NCBI GenBank assembly: GCA_021813555.1
Contig: JAKAKG010000008.1
Location: forward strand, 1-33,524
Direction of reading: 5' to 3'
DNA from: Acidobacteriota bacterium
GTDB lineage: Bacteria; Acidobacteriota; UBA4820; DSQY01
DNA length: 33,524 nucleotides
A model generated the notes under the pieces. The model was given only the letters and a program-made list of their open reading frames with translations, searched no databases and had not been told where the DNA came from. A program made the position numbers and the translations under genes. Shown one piece after another: positions 24,115 through 32,384 of this stretch; the stretch's first letter is position 1, and each line of letters starts with the position of its first letter.

Positions 24115-25050
24115 TCACGCGAGGGCGGCGAGGGTCTTCTCCAGGCTCTCGGTGTTTTCCACGTTCAGAAGCTTCCAGTCTTTGTTCACGCGCTTGGCGA
24201 GCCCGCACAGGACGGTGCCGGGCCCGACTTCGATGATCGTGTCCACGCCCGCCTCTTTAAATGCCAAGAGGGTCTCACGCCACCGGACGGGGGAGTCCAC
24301 CTGAGCTGTGAGTTTATCCCGGGCCTCGGCGGCGGTGGACGTGGGGCGGGCGTCCACGTTAGCAATGACGGGCCAGGCGGGGGCCGAGAAGCGAATCCCG
24401 GCCAAGACGGGCTCCAGGTTCTGGCGGGCGGGTGCCATGAGGGCGCAGTGGAAGGGGGCGGACACGGGCAGGAGTAGAGCCCGCTTGCAGCCCCGTGTCT
24501 TGGCCAAGTTTATGGCCCGCTGGACGGCCTGGGCATGGCCGGCGATGACCACCTGTCCAGGAGCGTTGTCGTTGGCGGGGACCACCACCTGGCCTTGGGC
24601 GGCTTCCAGGCACGTGGCGGCCACGGCTTCCGGTTCCATGCCTATGAGGGCGGCCATGGAGCCCACGCCCACGGGGACGGCTTCCTGCATGAACTGGCCG
24701 CGCTTGCGCACGGCTCGGACTGCGTCCGCGAAGGTGAGGGTGCCGGCGGCCACATGGGCGCTATACTCCCCCAGCGAGTGCCCGGCCAGGAAAGCGGGTT
24801 CGAGTTTGGGCCGGGCGGTCTGGAGGACGCGCCAGGCGGCCACGGAAACGGTGAGCACGCCCGGCTGAGTGTTGGCCGTAAGGTTGAGATCCCCTTCGGG
24901 TCCCTCCCACAGAAGCTTGTGGAAAGGCTCGTCCAGGGCGCGGTCCGCGGCGTCGAACACCTCGGCGGCCGCCCGGTACCCGATGGCTAAGTCTTTCCCC
25001 ATCCCCACATACTGAGAGGCCTGGCCGGGAAACACGAGGGCAATCTTCAT
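24115..25050 (-). CDS. fabD: [acyl-carrier-protein] S-malonyltransferase
   Basis: MKIALVFPGQASQYVGMGKDL, LAGHSLGEYSAHVAAGTLTFADAVRAVRKRGQFMQEAVP; start ATG 25050. Confidence 0.94.
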   Translation of the reverse strand: MKIALVFPGQASQYVGMGKDLAIGYRAAAEVFDAADRALDEPFHKLLWEGPEGDLNLTANTQPGVLTVSVAAWRVLQTARPKLEPAFLAGHSLGEYSAHVAAGTLTFADAVRAVRKRGQFMQEAVPVGVGSMAALIGMEPEAVAATCLEAAQGQVVVPANDNAPGQVVIAGHAQAVQRAINLAKTRGCKRALLLPVSAPFHCALMAPARQNLEPVLAGIRFSAPAWPVIANVDARPTSTAAEARDKLTAQVDSPVRWRETLLAFKEAGVDTIIEVGPGTVLCGLAKRVNKDWKLLNVENTESLEKTLAALA

Positions 25051-25124
25051 CGGAAGCTCCAGATAAGGTCGCACCAAGACGCCAGGATACTGATGAAGAT
25101 CGTACCGCTTCGTGGTTAGACGAA

Positions 25125-25157
25125 CCTTGGTGTCATCGTGTCTAGGTGGTTCACGGT
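25125..25157 (-). repeat. Intergenic repeat copy A: ACCGTGAACCACCTAGACACGATGACACCAAGG
   Basis: About 10 nt after the fabH stop; 24/28 identical in its core to copy B at 32341-32374. Confidence 0.6.
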
Positions 25158-25165
25158 TTTCTCTT

Positions 25166-26152
25166 CTACCAGCGAACGAGAGCCGAGCCCCACGTGAGCC
25201 CCGCGCCGAAAGCCGCGAAGAGAAGGATGTCGTTCTCCGCCACTTTGCCCGCCCGGACCATCTCGTCGAGGGCGATGGGGATGGAACCGGCTGAGGTGTT
25301 CCCGATGCGGTCGATGTTGAGGTAGATCTCCTCGGGGGGCCAGCCGAGCCGGTCGGCCACGGCGCTGATGATGCGCGTGTTGGCCTGGTGGGGGACGAAC
25401 CAGCGCACGTCGCCTGGGGTGAGGCCGGCCTTGTCGATGGCTTCGCGGCAGGCGCTCTCGATGGAGCGGACGGCGATCTTGAAGGTCTCGTTGCCCTTCA
25501 TTTTGATCGTATGGAGGTTGGCGTCGATCATGGCGTGGCTCACGGGAATCTTGCTGCCCCCGCCGGGAAGGGTGATGAAGTCCGCCATGGAGCCGTCCGA
25601 GTGGAGGGAGGTGGAGAGGAGGCCCCGCGGGCCCTCCTCGGCGGCCATGAGGACCGCGCCGCAGCCGTCGCCGAAGAGGACGCACGTGGCCCGGTCGTTC
25701 CAGTCGAGAAACTTGGAGAGGATCTCGCCGCCGATGACCAGGATGTGGCGGTAGGCGCCGGTTTTGATGAACTGGTCCGCGATGCCGATGGCGTAAATGA
25801 ATCCCGAACATCCCGCCTGGATGTCAAAAGACGCGGCTTTCTTGGCGCCGAGCATTTCCTGGACGAAGCACGAGGTGGCGGGAATGGGCTGGTCCATGGT
25901 GACCGTGGCCAGAATGATCAGATCGAGGTCCTCGGGGGCGAGCCCCGCCATGAGCATGGCCTGGCGCCCGGCCTCCGCCGCGAATTTGGATAGGCTCTCG
26001 TCTTCTCGCGCGATGCGCCGCTCACGGATGCCCGTGCGGGTGGTGATCCACTCGTCGGTGGTATCCACCATTTTCTCGATGTCAAAATTGGTGAGAACCT
26101 TCTCGGGCAAAGAGCGCCCGGTGCCCCTAATTCGCGACCGAATGTTTGCCAT
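25166..26152 (-). CDS. fabH: 3-oxoacyl-[ACP] synthase III
   Basis: FDIQAGCSGFIYAIGIADQFI (active-site Cys), FVPHQANTRII, IGNTSAGSIPIAL. Confidence 0.95.
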   Translation of the reverse strand: MANIRSRIRGTGRSLPEKVLTNFDIEKMVDTTDEWITTRTGIRERRIAREDESLSKFAAEAGRQAMLMAGLAPEDLDLIILATVTMDQPIPATSCFVQEMLGAKKAASFDIQAGCSGFIYAIGIADQFIKTGAYRHILVIGGEILSKFLDWNDRATCVLFGDGCGAVLMAAEEGPRGLLSTSLHSDGSMADFITLPGGGSKIPVSHAMIDANLHTIKMKGNETFKIAVRSIESACREAIDKAGLTPGDVRWFVPHQANTRIISAVADRLGWPPEEIYLNIDRIGNTSAGSIPIALDEMVRAGKVAENDILLFAAFGAGLTWGSALVRW

Positions 26153-27167
26153 TATTGGGTTCCCTCATCCGCGCCTGGATCTGGTCGACGATGCGCTGGT
26201 TCAGGCCGGCGACGCAGAAGTCGCGGGCCAGCCGCAGGGCGTTCATGATGGCCTTGGGCTGGGATCTGCCGTGGCAGATGATGGTGACGGCTTTCACGCC
26301 GAGGAGCAGGGCGCCACCGTACTCCGCGTAGTCCATTTTGGCCTTGAGCTCCTTGAACACGGGCTTGGAGAGTAGGTATCCCGCCTTGGTTCTGAGGGTG
26401 CGCCCGAAGCCCTGGCGCAGGGCCTGGGAGATGTATTCGTAGACGGACTCTCCGGTCTTGAGGACCACATTGCCCGTAAAACCGTCCGTCACGATCACGT
26501 CGGCCTCTCCGGCGAAAAGGCCGTGTCCCTCCACGTTCCCCGTGAAGTTCAAATCGCTTTGCTGGAGGAGCTTGAAGACCTCCTTCGTGAGGTCGTTCCC
26601 CTTGATGTCCTCCTCGCCGATGGAGAGGAGGGCCACTCTGGGGTGCTCGATGCCCGTCACCTGGGAGGCGTAAATGCTCCCCATGATGGCAAATTGCTGG
26701 AGGTGCGAGGCCTTGCAGTCGCTGTTGGCTCCAACGTCCAGGACGAGGGAGGCTCCCTTGGGGTGGGGGAGCCACGTGGCCAGAGCGGGCCGCTCCACCA
26801 CCTCGATCCCGCCGATGACCAGCTTGGCCGTAGCCATGACGGCGCCCGTGTTACCAGCGGAAACCAGACCTTGGGCTTCGCCGGATTTCACGAGCTCGCC
26901 CGCGATGCGCAGGCTGCTCTTGCGCTTCTTTCGAATGGGGGTCATGGGCGGGTCGTCCATGGTCACCACCTCGTCGGCGTGCACAATGGACAAACCTATG
27001 TCCGACTCGGAGACCTTGAGGCGGAGAAGCTCCTGCCGCAAGCGACCCTGGTCGCCCACCAGAATGGTCTGAACCCCGAAGCGGCGATAAGCCTCCACCG
27101 CTCCGACGATCTCGGGAAGCGGCGCCCTGTCTCCCCCCATCGCGTCTAAGGCGATGCGGATAGCCAT
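26127..27167 (-). CDS. plsX: phosphate acyltransferase PlsX
   Basis: IRIALDAMGGDRAPLPEIVGAVEA, GLVSAGNTGAVMA, VLDVGANSDCKASHLQQFA, VTDGFTGNVVLKTGE. Confidence 0.95.
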   Translation of the reverse strand: MAIRIALDAMGGDRAPLPEIVGAVEAYRRFGVQTILVGDQGRLRQELLRLKVSESDIGLSIVHADEVVTMDDPPMTPIRKKRKSSLRIAGELVKSGEAQGLVSAGNTGAVMATAKLVIGGIEVVERPALATWLPHPKGASLVLDVGANSDCKASHLQQFAIMGSIYASQVTGIEHPRVALLSIGEEDIKGNDLTKEVFKLLQQSDLNFTGNVEGHGLFAGEADVIVTDGFTGNVVLKTGESVYEYISQALRQGFGRTLRTKAGYLLSKPVFKELKAKMDYAEYGGALLLGVKAVTIICHGRSQPKAIMNALRLARDFCVAGLNQRIVDQIQARMREPNNGKHSVAN

Positions 27168-27174
27168 CGAGCGA

Positions 27175-27357
27175 TCAGGCCTCTTTGACCTTGATGACTT
27201 CCCGTCCGTCGTAGTAGCCGCAAGCCTGGCAGGCCTGGTGGGGCATCTTGGGTTCGTGGCACTTGGGGCAGGTGCCCACGTTCACCGCGCTCAGGGCATC
27301 ACCGGTGCGGCGCTTGTCTCGGCGGGTCTTGGAATGGCGTCGTCGGGGGTTAGGCAT
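27175..27357 (-). CDS. rpmF: 50S ribosomal protein L32 (Zn-binding form)
   Basis: MPNPRRRHSKTRRDKRRTGDAL...CPKCHEPKMPHQACQACGYYDGREVI; start ATG 27357. Confidence 0.95.
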   Translation of the reverse strand: MPNPRRRHSKTRRDKRRTGDALSAVNVGTCPKCHEPKMPHQACQACGYYDGREVIKVKEA

Positions 27358-27368
27358 GGGTCGGGCTC

Positions 27369-27887
27369 CTATGATTTCTTCTGAAGCTGGCCGAGGGCGG
27401 TCCAGCGGGAGTCGCCTTCGGGCGGACAAGAACAGGGTCCCTGGTTGAGGTCCGCGCCGCAGCGGGGGCAAAGGCCCCTGCAATCGGGCCTGCACAGAAC
27501 CTTCTCGGGAAACTCCAGGTACAGTTGCTGGGAGACTAGGGCGTCGAGGGCGAGCCCGTCTTCATCGTAGTACAGAATCTGCGTTTCCTCGATGGAGACC
27601 TCCACCTCCTCTTCGGGGATGGGGGCCTGGCTCGCGGGCTGATAATCGAGCAGAAAGGTCGCGATGCCCTCGACGCGGGCTTCTTCCAGGCATCTGGAAC
27701 AGGGGAGGACCGCGCGATAGGCGAACTCTCCGTCCAGGCGGTGCCCCCCCTGGACTGGAGAGACCGTGAGAAAGAGATCCACCGGTTCGACTTGGGCTCC
27801 GTAATGGTAACCGAGGTCTAAGGTCAAGGGTCCCACCTTCTCACGAAACTGGGTCGGTTGGGTGATGTCTGCAAGACGAATGCGCAC
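27369..27887 (-). CDS. DUF177 (YceD-like) protein
   Basis: CSRCLEEARVEG..., CRPDCRGLCPRCGADLNQGPCSC. GTG at 27887 has GGAGG 5 nt upstream; the ORF track start at 27959 lies upstream of the likely promoter. Confidence 0.85.
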   Translation of the reverse strand: MRIRLADITQPTQFREKVGPLTLDLGYHYGAQVEPVDLFLTVSPVQGGHRLDGEFAYRAVLPCSRCLEEARVEGIATFLLDYQPASQAPIPEEEVEVSIEETQILYYDEDGLALDALVSQQLYLEFPEKVLCRPDCRGLCPRCGADLNQGPCSCPPEGDSRWTALGQLQKKS

Positions 27888-27910
27888 CGCCGCCTCCAGC
27901 CAAGCATATG

Positions 27911-27940
27911 ATATTACCATACTTAGCCTGGTCCTGTCAA
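27911..27940 (-). promoter_or_regulatory. Promoter TTGACA-N18-TAATAT with extended -10 TGG for the DUF177-rpmF-plsX-fab operon
   Basis: Consensus -35 and TGN immediately upstream of the -10 on the minus strand. Confidence 0.6.
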
Positions 27941-28048
27941 GATAAATAGGTGGCACCAATTCTGGCGGACCGGCGAAAGAGGCTGGCAGGCGTATGAGGC
28001 CTTTTTGGCAGGGACGGCGGTCATCTCGGCACGGGTGGAGAGGAGGTT

Positions 28049-28068
28049 CGCCGCCGGGGGAGGCGGCG
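28049..28068. repeat. GC-rich inverted repeat CGCCGCC-GGGGGA-GGCGGCG between divergent operons
   Basis: Perfect 7-bp arms. Confidence 0.55.
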
Positions 28069-28114
28069 CCTTCCGCTTGCGAGGGTGTTCTGATAGGATA
28101 CGAGGGGAGGGATC

Positions 28115-28735
28115 ATGATCATCCGTGAAGAGGCGTTCCCCTTCGCCGCGCCCCCTGCTCTGGCGGCGGCCCTGTTGGGCCTGTCGGACCATCCGTGGTG
28201 GGCCGTGGCGGCGGCCGTGGCGGCCCTATGCGTCTGCGCTTTTTTCAGGGATCCGGAGCGTGCCTCCGAAGCAGGCGAGAACGTTCTCCTCTCGCCGGCG
28301 GATGGGACCATCGTCAAGGCGGAGCCCCTCGGAGATGGAAGGGTCCTCATCAGCGTCTTCATGTCGGTCTTCAACGTTCACGTGAACCGGGCTCCTTTCT
28401 CAGGCGCCGTGGGCAAGGTGGTCTACAACCCCGGCAAGTTCATGGCGGCGTGGAGCGACAAGGCCTCCCTGGATAACGAGCAGGTGCGAACGCAGTTTTC
28501 AACGCCGCGAGGGCCCATCGAGGTGGTCCAGATCGCGGGGCTCATCGCCCGGCGGATCCTCTGCTGGGCCAGGACTGGCAAAACCTTCGAGCGCGGCGAA
28601 CGCATCGGCCTCATCCGCTTCGGGTCCAGGGTGGATGTTTATCTTCCCGCGGAGGCGGTCGAGATCCTGGCCGTGCGCGGCCACAGGGCCAGGGCGGGAG
28701 TGACCCCCTTGGCGAGATGGAGGGCCGGGGCGTGA
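28115..28735 (+). CDS. psd: phosphatidylserine decarboxylase proenzyme (short type)
   Basis: FFRDPERA, LLSPADGTIVKAEPL, FMSVFNVHVNRAPFSGAV, autocleavage region IRFGSRVDVYLP. Confidence 0.92.
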   Translation: MIIREEAFPFAAPPALAAALLGLSDHPWWAVAAAVAALCVCAFFRDPERASEAGENVLLSPADGTIVKAEPLGDGRVLISVFMSVFNVHVNRAPFSGAVGKVVYNPGKFMAAWSDKASLDNEQVRTQFSTPRGPIEVVQIAGLIARRILCWARTGKTFERGERIGLIRFGSRVDVYLPAEAVEILAVRGHRARAGVTPLARWRAGA

Positions 28736-29592
28736 CGGCGAAGAAGATACGCCGGCTCTCGGCGGGCCAAGGTCCCGCACCCCTTCGCCGGGGGGTGGCG
28801 GTCCTCCCGTCCCTGCTCACCGTGGGCAACATGTTTTTCGGCTACTATGCCATCCTCCTGGCGTCCAAACACCGCTTTGAATGGGCCGTCACCATGATCA
28901 TCCTCGCTGGCATCCTGGACGGCCTGGACGGGCGCATCGCGAGAATGACAGGGAGCACCAGCGAGTTCGGCAAGGAGCTCGACTCCCTTTCGGATTTTCT
29001 CTCCTTCGGCCTGGCTCCCGCGCTCATTCTCTATCACTGGGGCTTCGCGGATTTGGGCAAAACGGGCTGGTTCTTTGCTTTCCTGTTGCCCGTGGCGGGA
29101 GCTCTGCGCCTGGCCCGGTTCAACGTACAGACCGCGACGCAGGACAAGCGCTACTTCATCGGGCTCCCCATTCCCGCGGCCGCGGCGGCCGCGGTCCTGC
29201 CCCTCTACTACCTTCCTCCGGGGCTTACCAACGTCCAGAGCCCGGACTTGCTGCGGACCATGAGGATCGCCTGCTTGGTATATGTGGTGGCCCTCTCCTG
29301 GCTCATGGTGAGCACGGTTCGCTTCCGGAGCTTCAAGGACATGGACATTCTCAGGGCGCGGCGCCCCTCGGCCCCGGTCTTCGTCATGGCGGTGGTCCTC
29401 GTCCTCATCGCCCTCAACCCGCCCGCCGCTCTGCTCATCATCGCCGTGGCGTACGCTCTCTCGGGGCCCGTGGGCTGGCTCTGGGGCCGCCTGCGGAAGC
29501 GGACTGCCCAAGCTCCCGCTGGAAAGGCGCCGGAGGACCAGGCGCGGGGAGAAGCGCCCACGGGCGTGCAGGGTACCCCCCGTGAGCGCTGA
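28732..29592 (+). CDS. pssA: CDP-diacylglycerol--serine O-phosphatidyltransferase
   Basis: GILDGLDGRIARMTGSTSEFGKELDSLSDFLSFGLAPAL (CDP-alcohol phosphotransferase motif). GTG at 28732 forms a GTGA overlap with psd; ATG 28717 is an alternative. Confidence 0.93.
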   Translation: MTAKKIRRLSAGQGPAPLRRGVAVLPSLLTVGNMFFGYYAILLASKHRFEWAVTMIILAGILDGLDGRIARMTGSTSEFGKELDSLSDFLSFGLAPALILYHWGFADLGKTGWFFAFLLPVAGALRLARFNVQTATQDKRYFIGLPIPAAAAAAVLPLYYLPPGLTNVQSPDLLRTMRIACLVYVVALSWLMVSTVRFRSFKDMDILRARRPSAPVFVMAVVLVLIALNPPAALLIIAVAYALSGPVGWLWGRLRKRTAQAPAGKAPEDQARGEAPTGVQGTPRER

Positions 29593-30550
29593 GCTGTTCC
29601 GCCTCGCCATCGTAGGCGCCGAGGACCTCCAGGCCAGAGCCCTCACCCAGGCCCTCAAGGAGGGCGGCGTGGATGCAAGCCACGTGGTTCCCCTCGGCGC
29701 CAAGCTCGGGCAGTTGGAGCTCTCCCTCGGCGATGATGCCTCCGCGGACGTGTTTCTTCCTTTGGAGCGCGAGCGGATCCAGAGCGCCCAGGTCGTGGCG
29801 CTCATCTCCAGGGACGTGGAGGCCCGATCGGCCGTGGCCCGCTGGGTCGAGGAACGTGAGATCCTCGTCTTGGACCTGGCGCCACCTCCGGGAGATGCGG
29901 CCGGCTGGTTCGACCCTCTCTCCCGCGAATCGGAGGGCCCGGTCGGGGACCTGGTCTTTCCCGACCCCGCGGCCCTCTACCTTTCCAGAATCGTAGGGCA
30001 CCTCGGGACCCGACTTCGAGGGCCCGCGTCGGCCCAGATGTTCACTCCGGCGTCGCGCATGGGTGAGGCGGGGGCGGTGGAGCTCTTCGGCCAAGCCGCG
30101 ACCCTCCTAAATTTTCAGCCTTTTCCGAAGGAGGTCTTGGGCCGCCAGGTGGCCTTCAACTGCTGGCCCCTGCCCGAGAGCGAGACCGACTATTCGGATT
30201 TCGCCGCCCAGGTCCGCGCCCTGTCGCGGCGTGAGGATCTGGCCCTGTCCTGCGCGCCTCTGCAGGGACCCTCATTCCACTGCACGGCCCTGTCCACGAC
30301 GCTGGTGGTGGAGGACGCCTGGGAGGCGGAGGGAGCTCTTCGCGGCTGTCTCTCTGAGGACCATATTTTCGGGCCCTGGGACGCCGAAGACTGGCCCTCC
30401 CCCGTGGACGTGGCGGGCCAGGATCGCCCGGTGGTGGCCGTGCGCCGGCTCGACGCGGCCACGTTGTGGGTCTGGATGGTCTTCGACAACGGGCGAGCGG
30501 GAAAGGGCGCCCTGGCAGGGCGCTGGTTGCTGGGGCGAAAGACGTTCTGA
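29582..30550 (+). CDS. Aspartate-semialdehyde dehydrogenase-like protein lacking the catalytic Cys (putative pseudoenzyme)
   Basis: N-terminal FRLAIVGAEDLQARALTQAL, mid-region DLVFPDPAALYLSRI in place of the Asd NPxC motif, FTPASRMGEAGAVELFGQA, VAFNCWP matching the Asd AFNxxP region. Confidence 0.65.
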   Translation: MSAELFRLAIVGAEDLQARALTQALKEGGVDASHVVPLGAKLGQLELSLGDDASADVFLPLERERIQSAQVVALISRDVEARSAVARWVEEREILVLDLAPPPGDAAGWFDPLSRESEGPVGDLVFPDPAALYLSRIVGHLGTRLRGPASAQMFTPASRMGEAGAVELFGQAATLLNFQPFPKEVLGRQVAFNCWPLPESETDYSDFAAQVRALSRREDLALSCAPLQGPSFHCTALSTTLVVEDAWEAEGALRGCLSEDHIFGPWDAEDWPSPVDVAGQDRPVVAVRRLDAATLWVWMVFDNGRAGKGALAGRWLLGRKTF

Positions 30551-30569
30551 GCTTCCCCGAGTTTAACGA

Positions 30570-32276
30570 TCAGGAGTGTTCCGGGCCGGGCGCCGCTTGG
30601 CTCGCGGCGCGCAGGAGTTCCCGGGCGTGCTGAAGGGCCGTGTCCGCCACCGTCTCTCCGGCGATCATGCGGGCCAGCTCCTCGGCGCGGGCGCTGCCCG
30701 GCAGGAGCTCGGTGCGGATGAGGGTGCGCTGGCCCCTGCGCTCCTTCGTGACGCGGTAGTGGTGGTGGGCGAAGGCGGCGATCTGGGGCAGGTGCGTGAT
30801 GCACAGCACCTGGTGGTGGGAGGCCAGGTCCCGGAGGCGGCGGCCCACGCGCTCCGCGGGCTTGCCGCCGATGCCCGCGTCCACTTCGTCGAACACGAGG
30901 GTGCCGGGGCCGGCCCCCGATCGAGAGGCCGTGAGGAGGGCCAGGAGGGTTCGGCTCAGCTCTCCGCCGGAGGCGATCTTGGCCAGGGCCTTGGGGGGCT
31001 CTCCGGGGTTGGCGGAAAAGAGAAAGCGAACATCTTCCACGCCCGTGGGCCGGGCCTGGCCCGGCTCGGCAGGGGGGCAGGGAACGAGCTCCACCAAGAA
31101 GTGAGCTTTCTCCAGGGCCAGGGGCCGCAGCTCCTTCTCAACGGATTGGGCCAGGCTCCTGGCGGCCCGCTCCCGCGCCTGGGAGAGGCGGCGGGCCGAG
31201 GCGAGGTAAGCCTGAAAGGCCTCCTCGGCTTTCAGCGCCGCCGCGGCCGGATCGGCCTCGTCGCCGGAGAGCAGGCGATACTCCCGTTCCAACGCATCCC
31301 GGTGGCTCAGGACGTCCTCGAGGGCGGGCCCGTACTTCCGTTTGACGCGGTCCAGGTCGGCTAATCGCTGGAGGGCCAGCTCCAAGGCGCCGGGGTCGAA
31401 GACGGTGGTGCTGGCTGTCCGTTCCGCTTCCGAGGCGATGGCGCGCAGGATCTCCGCCGCCTGCTGGAGGTCCTTGAGGAAGGGGATCCAGGCGGAGTCG
31501 AATTCGGACAGGTCCTGGAGGTGGCGCGCCGCTTCCGAGGCAAGAGAAGACGAGGAGGGGTCCCCGTCTCGCAGCAGGGTCGCGACGGCGGCGGCCCCTT
31601 CGACGATACGGCCCACGTTCTGCAGCCGGACTTTCTCCCGGGAGAGCTCCTCGTCCTCACCCGCCTTGGGGCCCACGCGATCGATTTCGTCCCGCTGGAA
31701 CCGGATCGTATCAAGGCGCTGGTCGCGCTCCGCGTGGGAGCGCTGGAGGGAGCGAAGGCGGGCCAAGGCCTCCGAGAGGACGGCCTGGGTGGAGGCCGTG
31801 TCCAGAGCCGAGGGTGCCACCTCGGGCAGGGCATCCAGGAGGCGCCGGTGGGATTCCTCGTCCAGAAGGCTCTGGCTTTGGTGTTGGCCGTGCACCTGGA
31901 CGAGATGAGACCCCAACTCCCGGAGCTGGCCCAGCGACACGGCGGCGCCGTTCACCGTCACGGTGTTCCGCCCCGTCCTCTGGATACGGCGGCGGATCAC
32001 CACCTGCTCCTCCATGTCCAGGCCCCAGGCGCCGAGAAGCGCGTTCACCTCGGCGGCTTTGTTTCCGGGCTCGAAGACGGCCTCCACTACCGCTTCCTGG
32101 GCTCCCGTGCGGACCATCTCCGTCTCGGCCCGATCGCCCGTGGCAAGCCCCACGGCCTCTACGAGTATGGACTTGCCCGCTCCCGTCTCTCCCGTGAGCA
32201 GGGAGAGCCCCGCGCCGAACTCCAGGTCGAGGGACTCCACGAGCGCAAGATTTTCGATATGCAGCCGCGTCAGCAT
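30570..32276 (-). CDS. recN: DNA repair protein RecN
   Basis: MLTRLHIENLALVESLDLEFGAGLSLLTGETGAGKSILVEAVGLATGDRA, ASGGELSRTLLAL, LVFDEVDAGIGGKPAERVGRRL. Confidence 0.95.
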   Translation of the reverse strand: MLTRLHIENLALVESLDLEFGAGLSLLTGETGAGKSILVEAVGLATGDRAETEMVRTGAQEAVVEAVFEPGNKAAEVNALLGAWGLDMEEQVVIRRRIQRTGRNTVTVNGAAVSLGQLRELGSHLVQVHGQHQSQSLLDEESHRRLLDALPEVAPSALDTASTQAVLSEALARLRSLQRSHAERDQRLDTIRFQRDEIDRVGPKAGEDEELSREKVRLQNVGRIVEGAAAVATLLRDGDPSSSSLASEAARHLQDLSEFDSAWIPFLKDLQQAAEILRAIASEAERTASTTVFDPGALELALQRLADLDRVKRKYGPALEDVLSHRDALEREYRLLSGDEADPAAAALKAEEAFQAYLASARRLSQARERAARSLAQSVEKELRPLALEKAHFLVELVPCPPAEPGQARPTGVEDVRFLFSANPGEPPKALAKIASGGELSRTLLALLTASRSGAGPGTLVFDEVDAGIGGKPAERVGRRLRDLASHHQVLCITHLPQIAAFAHHHYRVTKERRGQRTLIRTELLPGSARAEELARMIAGETVADTALQHARELLRAASQAAPGPEHS

Positions 32277-32340
32277 GGCAGGGAGGACTCTGAAACGCGT
32301 GCGGACCGGGCGAGATCGTCCGGATTGTTCGCCAAGTCCC

Positions 32341-32374
32341 CCTCGGGTGTCTTGGTGTCTTGGTGGTTCATGGT
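32341..32374 (-). repeat. Intergenic repeat copy B: ACCATGAACCACCAAGACACCAAGACACCCGAGG
   Basis: Just after the tolB stop; matches copy A and contains a direct CCAAGACA subrepeat. Confidence 0.6.
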
Positions 32375-32384
32375 CTCGTTTTCG

